Below are positions 4,588-5,227 of a DNA stretch of 5,227 bases, one piece after another (the stretch's first letter is position 1; each line of letters begins with the position of its first letter). The stretch spans positions 1 through 5,227 of the forward strand of contig JALVRJ010000059.1 of NCBI GenBank assembly GCA_027031305.1, read 5' to 3'. Under the pieces are notes generated by a model. That model did no database searches, had not been told where the DNA came from, and saw only the letters and a program-made list of their open reading frames with translations. The stretch comes from Hyphomicrobiales bacterium. GTDB lineage: Bacteria > Pseudomonadota > Alphaproteobacteria > Rhizobiales > Aestuariivirgaceae. The position numbers and the translations under genes were made by a program.

Positions 4588-5227
4588 ATGCTGATCGCGC
4601 ATCTGTCCGACACGCACATCACCGAGCCGGGGCGCAAGGCGTGTGGGGTGGCCAACACCAACGCCGCGGTGGCGCGCTGCGTGGCCCGCATCAATGGTCT
4701 GCATCCACGGCCCGACCTGGCGCTGGTGACCGGCGACATCACCAACGACGGCACGCTGATGCAGATGCGCGAGGCGGCGCGCATCCTGGCGGCGCTGGAC
4801 ATGCCCTTTCGCGTCGTGCCCGGCAACCACGACGACCGCGCGGCGCTGCTGGAGGCCTTCGCGCCGGAGCACTGCGCGGAAGCGGAAACGGGGCATGTAC
4901 AGTTCACCTTCGACCACGCGAACGTGCGCTTCATCGCGCTGGACAGTTCGCATCCGGGTACGCCGGGCGGGGTGTTTGGCGATGACCGCGCGCGCTGGTT
5001 GGAGGCGGCACTGGAGGCAGCGAAGGGGCGGCGGGTGATCATTCTGCTGCATCATCCTCCGCTGAAATTCGGCGTGCTGGAAACCGACGCCGACGGCTTC
5101 GAAGGCGCGGAGAGGCTGGCGGAGCTGGTGCGGGCGCATGGCAACGTGGAGCGCGTGCTGTGCGGGCACATCCACCTGGACGCCCATGCCGGCTGGGCCG
5201 GAACGGTGGTTTCAACGGCGCCGGCGG
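4588..5227 (+). CDS. Calcineurin-like phosphodiesterase, GpdQ/CpdA type (3' end outside window)
   Basis: This is a cytoplasmic binuclear-metal phosphodiesterase, partial: 213 codons are present and relatives are about 270-280 residues. All expected metal ligands are visible: D8 and H10 (SDTH), D50 (TGD), N80 (GNHD), H156 (HHPP), and H194 and H196 (GHIH). The spacing nearly matches what I recall of Enterobacter aerogenes GpdQ, whose ligands are D8, H10, D50, N80, H156, H195 and H197. The N-terminus MLIAHLSDTH also resembles that enzyme. GpdQ cleaves glycerophosphodiesters and is promiscuous; related CpdA and Rv0805 hydrolyse cyclic nucleotides, so substrate is not settled. There is no signal peptide. 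The gene begins 7 bp after the permease stop, with AAGGGAT at the end of that gene as ribosome binding site, so it is part of the transporter operon. A role in hydrolysing the imported solute is inferred from this linkage. Confidence 0.9.
   Translation, partial: MLIAHLSDTHITEPGRKACGVANTNAAVARCVARINGLHPRPDLALVTGDITNDGTLMQMREAARILAALDMPFRVVPGNHDDRAALLEAFAPEHCAEAETGHVQFTFDHANVRFIALDSSHPGTPGGVFGDDRARWLEAALEAAKGRRVIILLHHPPLKFGVLETDADGFEGAERLAELVRAHGNVERVLCGHIHLDAHAGWAGTVVSTAPA

Noticed and set aside
3894..5042. A 382-codon minus-strand open frame over the second permease and the phosphodiesterase.
   Set aside because: It has the same His/Gln/Arg-rich low-information composition and lies opposite well-recognised genes, so it is a shadow frame.
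4510..5187. A 225-codon minus-strand open frame opposite the phosphodiesterase.
   Set aside because: The forward frame carries every metal-ligand motif of the calcineurin-like family; the reverse frame carries none of any family.

Overview
The window is high-GC bacterial DNA with dense, closely packed genes. Codon third positions are mostly G or C, and long spurious open frames run on the wrong strand, as expected at this base composition. The protein families and the sigma70-type promoter fit a Pseudomonadota organism, most likely alphaproteobacterial. That assignment rests on family resemblance from memory and not on any marker gene.

Layout: (1) 1-101, a short edge region with one palindrome and no gene I can support. 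(2) 102-857, minus strand, a DeoR/GlpR-family transcriptional regulator. (3) 858-1151, a divergent intergenic region. It holds a clear forward promoter (991-1020), a weak reverse promoter candidate and a roughly 125-nt leader ending in a strong Shine-Dalgarno. (4) 1152-2195, a secreted PotD-like ABC substrate-binding protein. (5) 2196-2480, a 285-bp GC-rich intercistronic gap with a 13-bp stem-loop and smaller hairpins. (6) 2481-3740, a PotB-type permease with a large extra periplasmic segment. (7) 3744-4580, a PotC-type permease. (8) 4588 to the right edge, a calcineurin-like phosphodiesterase of the GpdQ/CpdA type, cut off at its C-terminus by the window.

The forward genes look like one operon: the gaps are 285, 3 and 7 bp, all on the same strand and downstream of a single good promoter. 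The binding protein would capture a solute in the periplasm and the two permeases would form the channel. The phosphodiesterase has no signal peptide and would act on the solute, or something made from it, in the cytoplasm. The regulator belongs to a family that commonly senses phosphorylated metabolites and is transcribed divergently, so it probably controls the operon. Together this suggests uptake and cytoplasmic hydrolysis of a phosphodiester, such as a glycerophosphodiester. It does not clearly suggest the polyamine uptake that automatic PotBCD naming would imply. The ATP-binding subunit is not in the window and is expected just downstream.

No mobile element, CRISPR array, rRNA or tRNA was seen. 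Nothing here is a clearly new class of system. The points most worth a second look are the transporter-phosphodiesterase-GlpR-like regulator linkage, the permease insertion with its CxxC pair, the matched inverted motifs over both divergent -35 regions, and the structured gap after the binding-protein gene.
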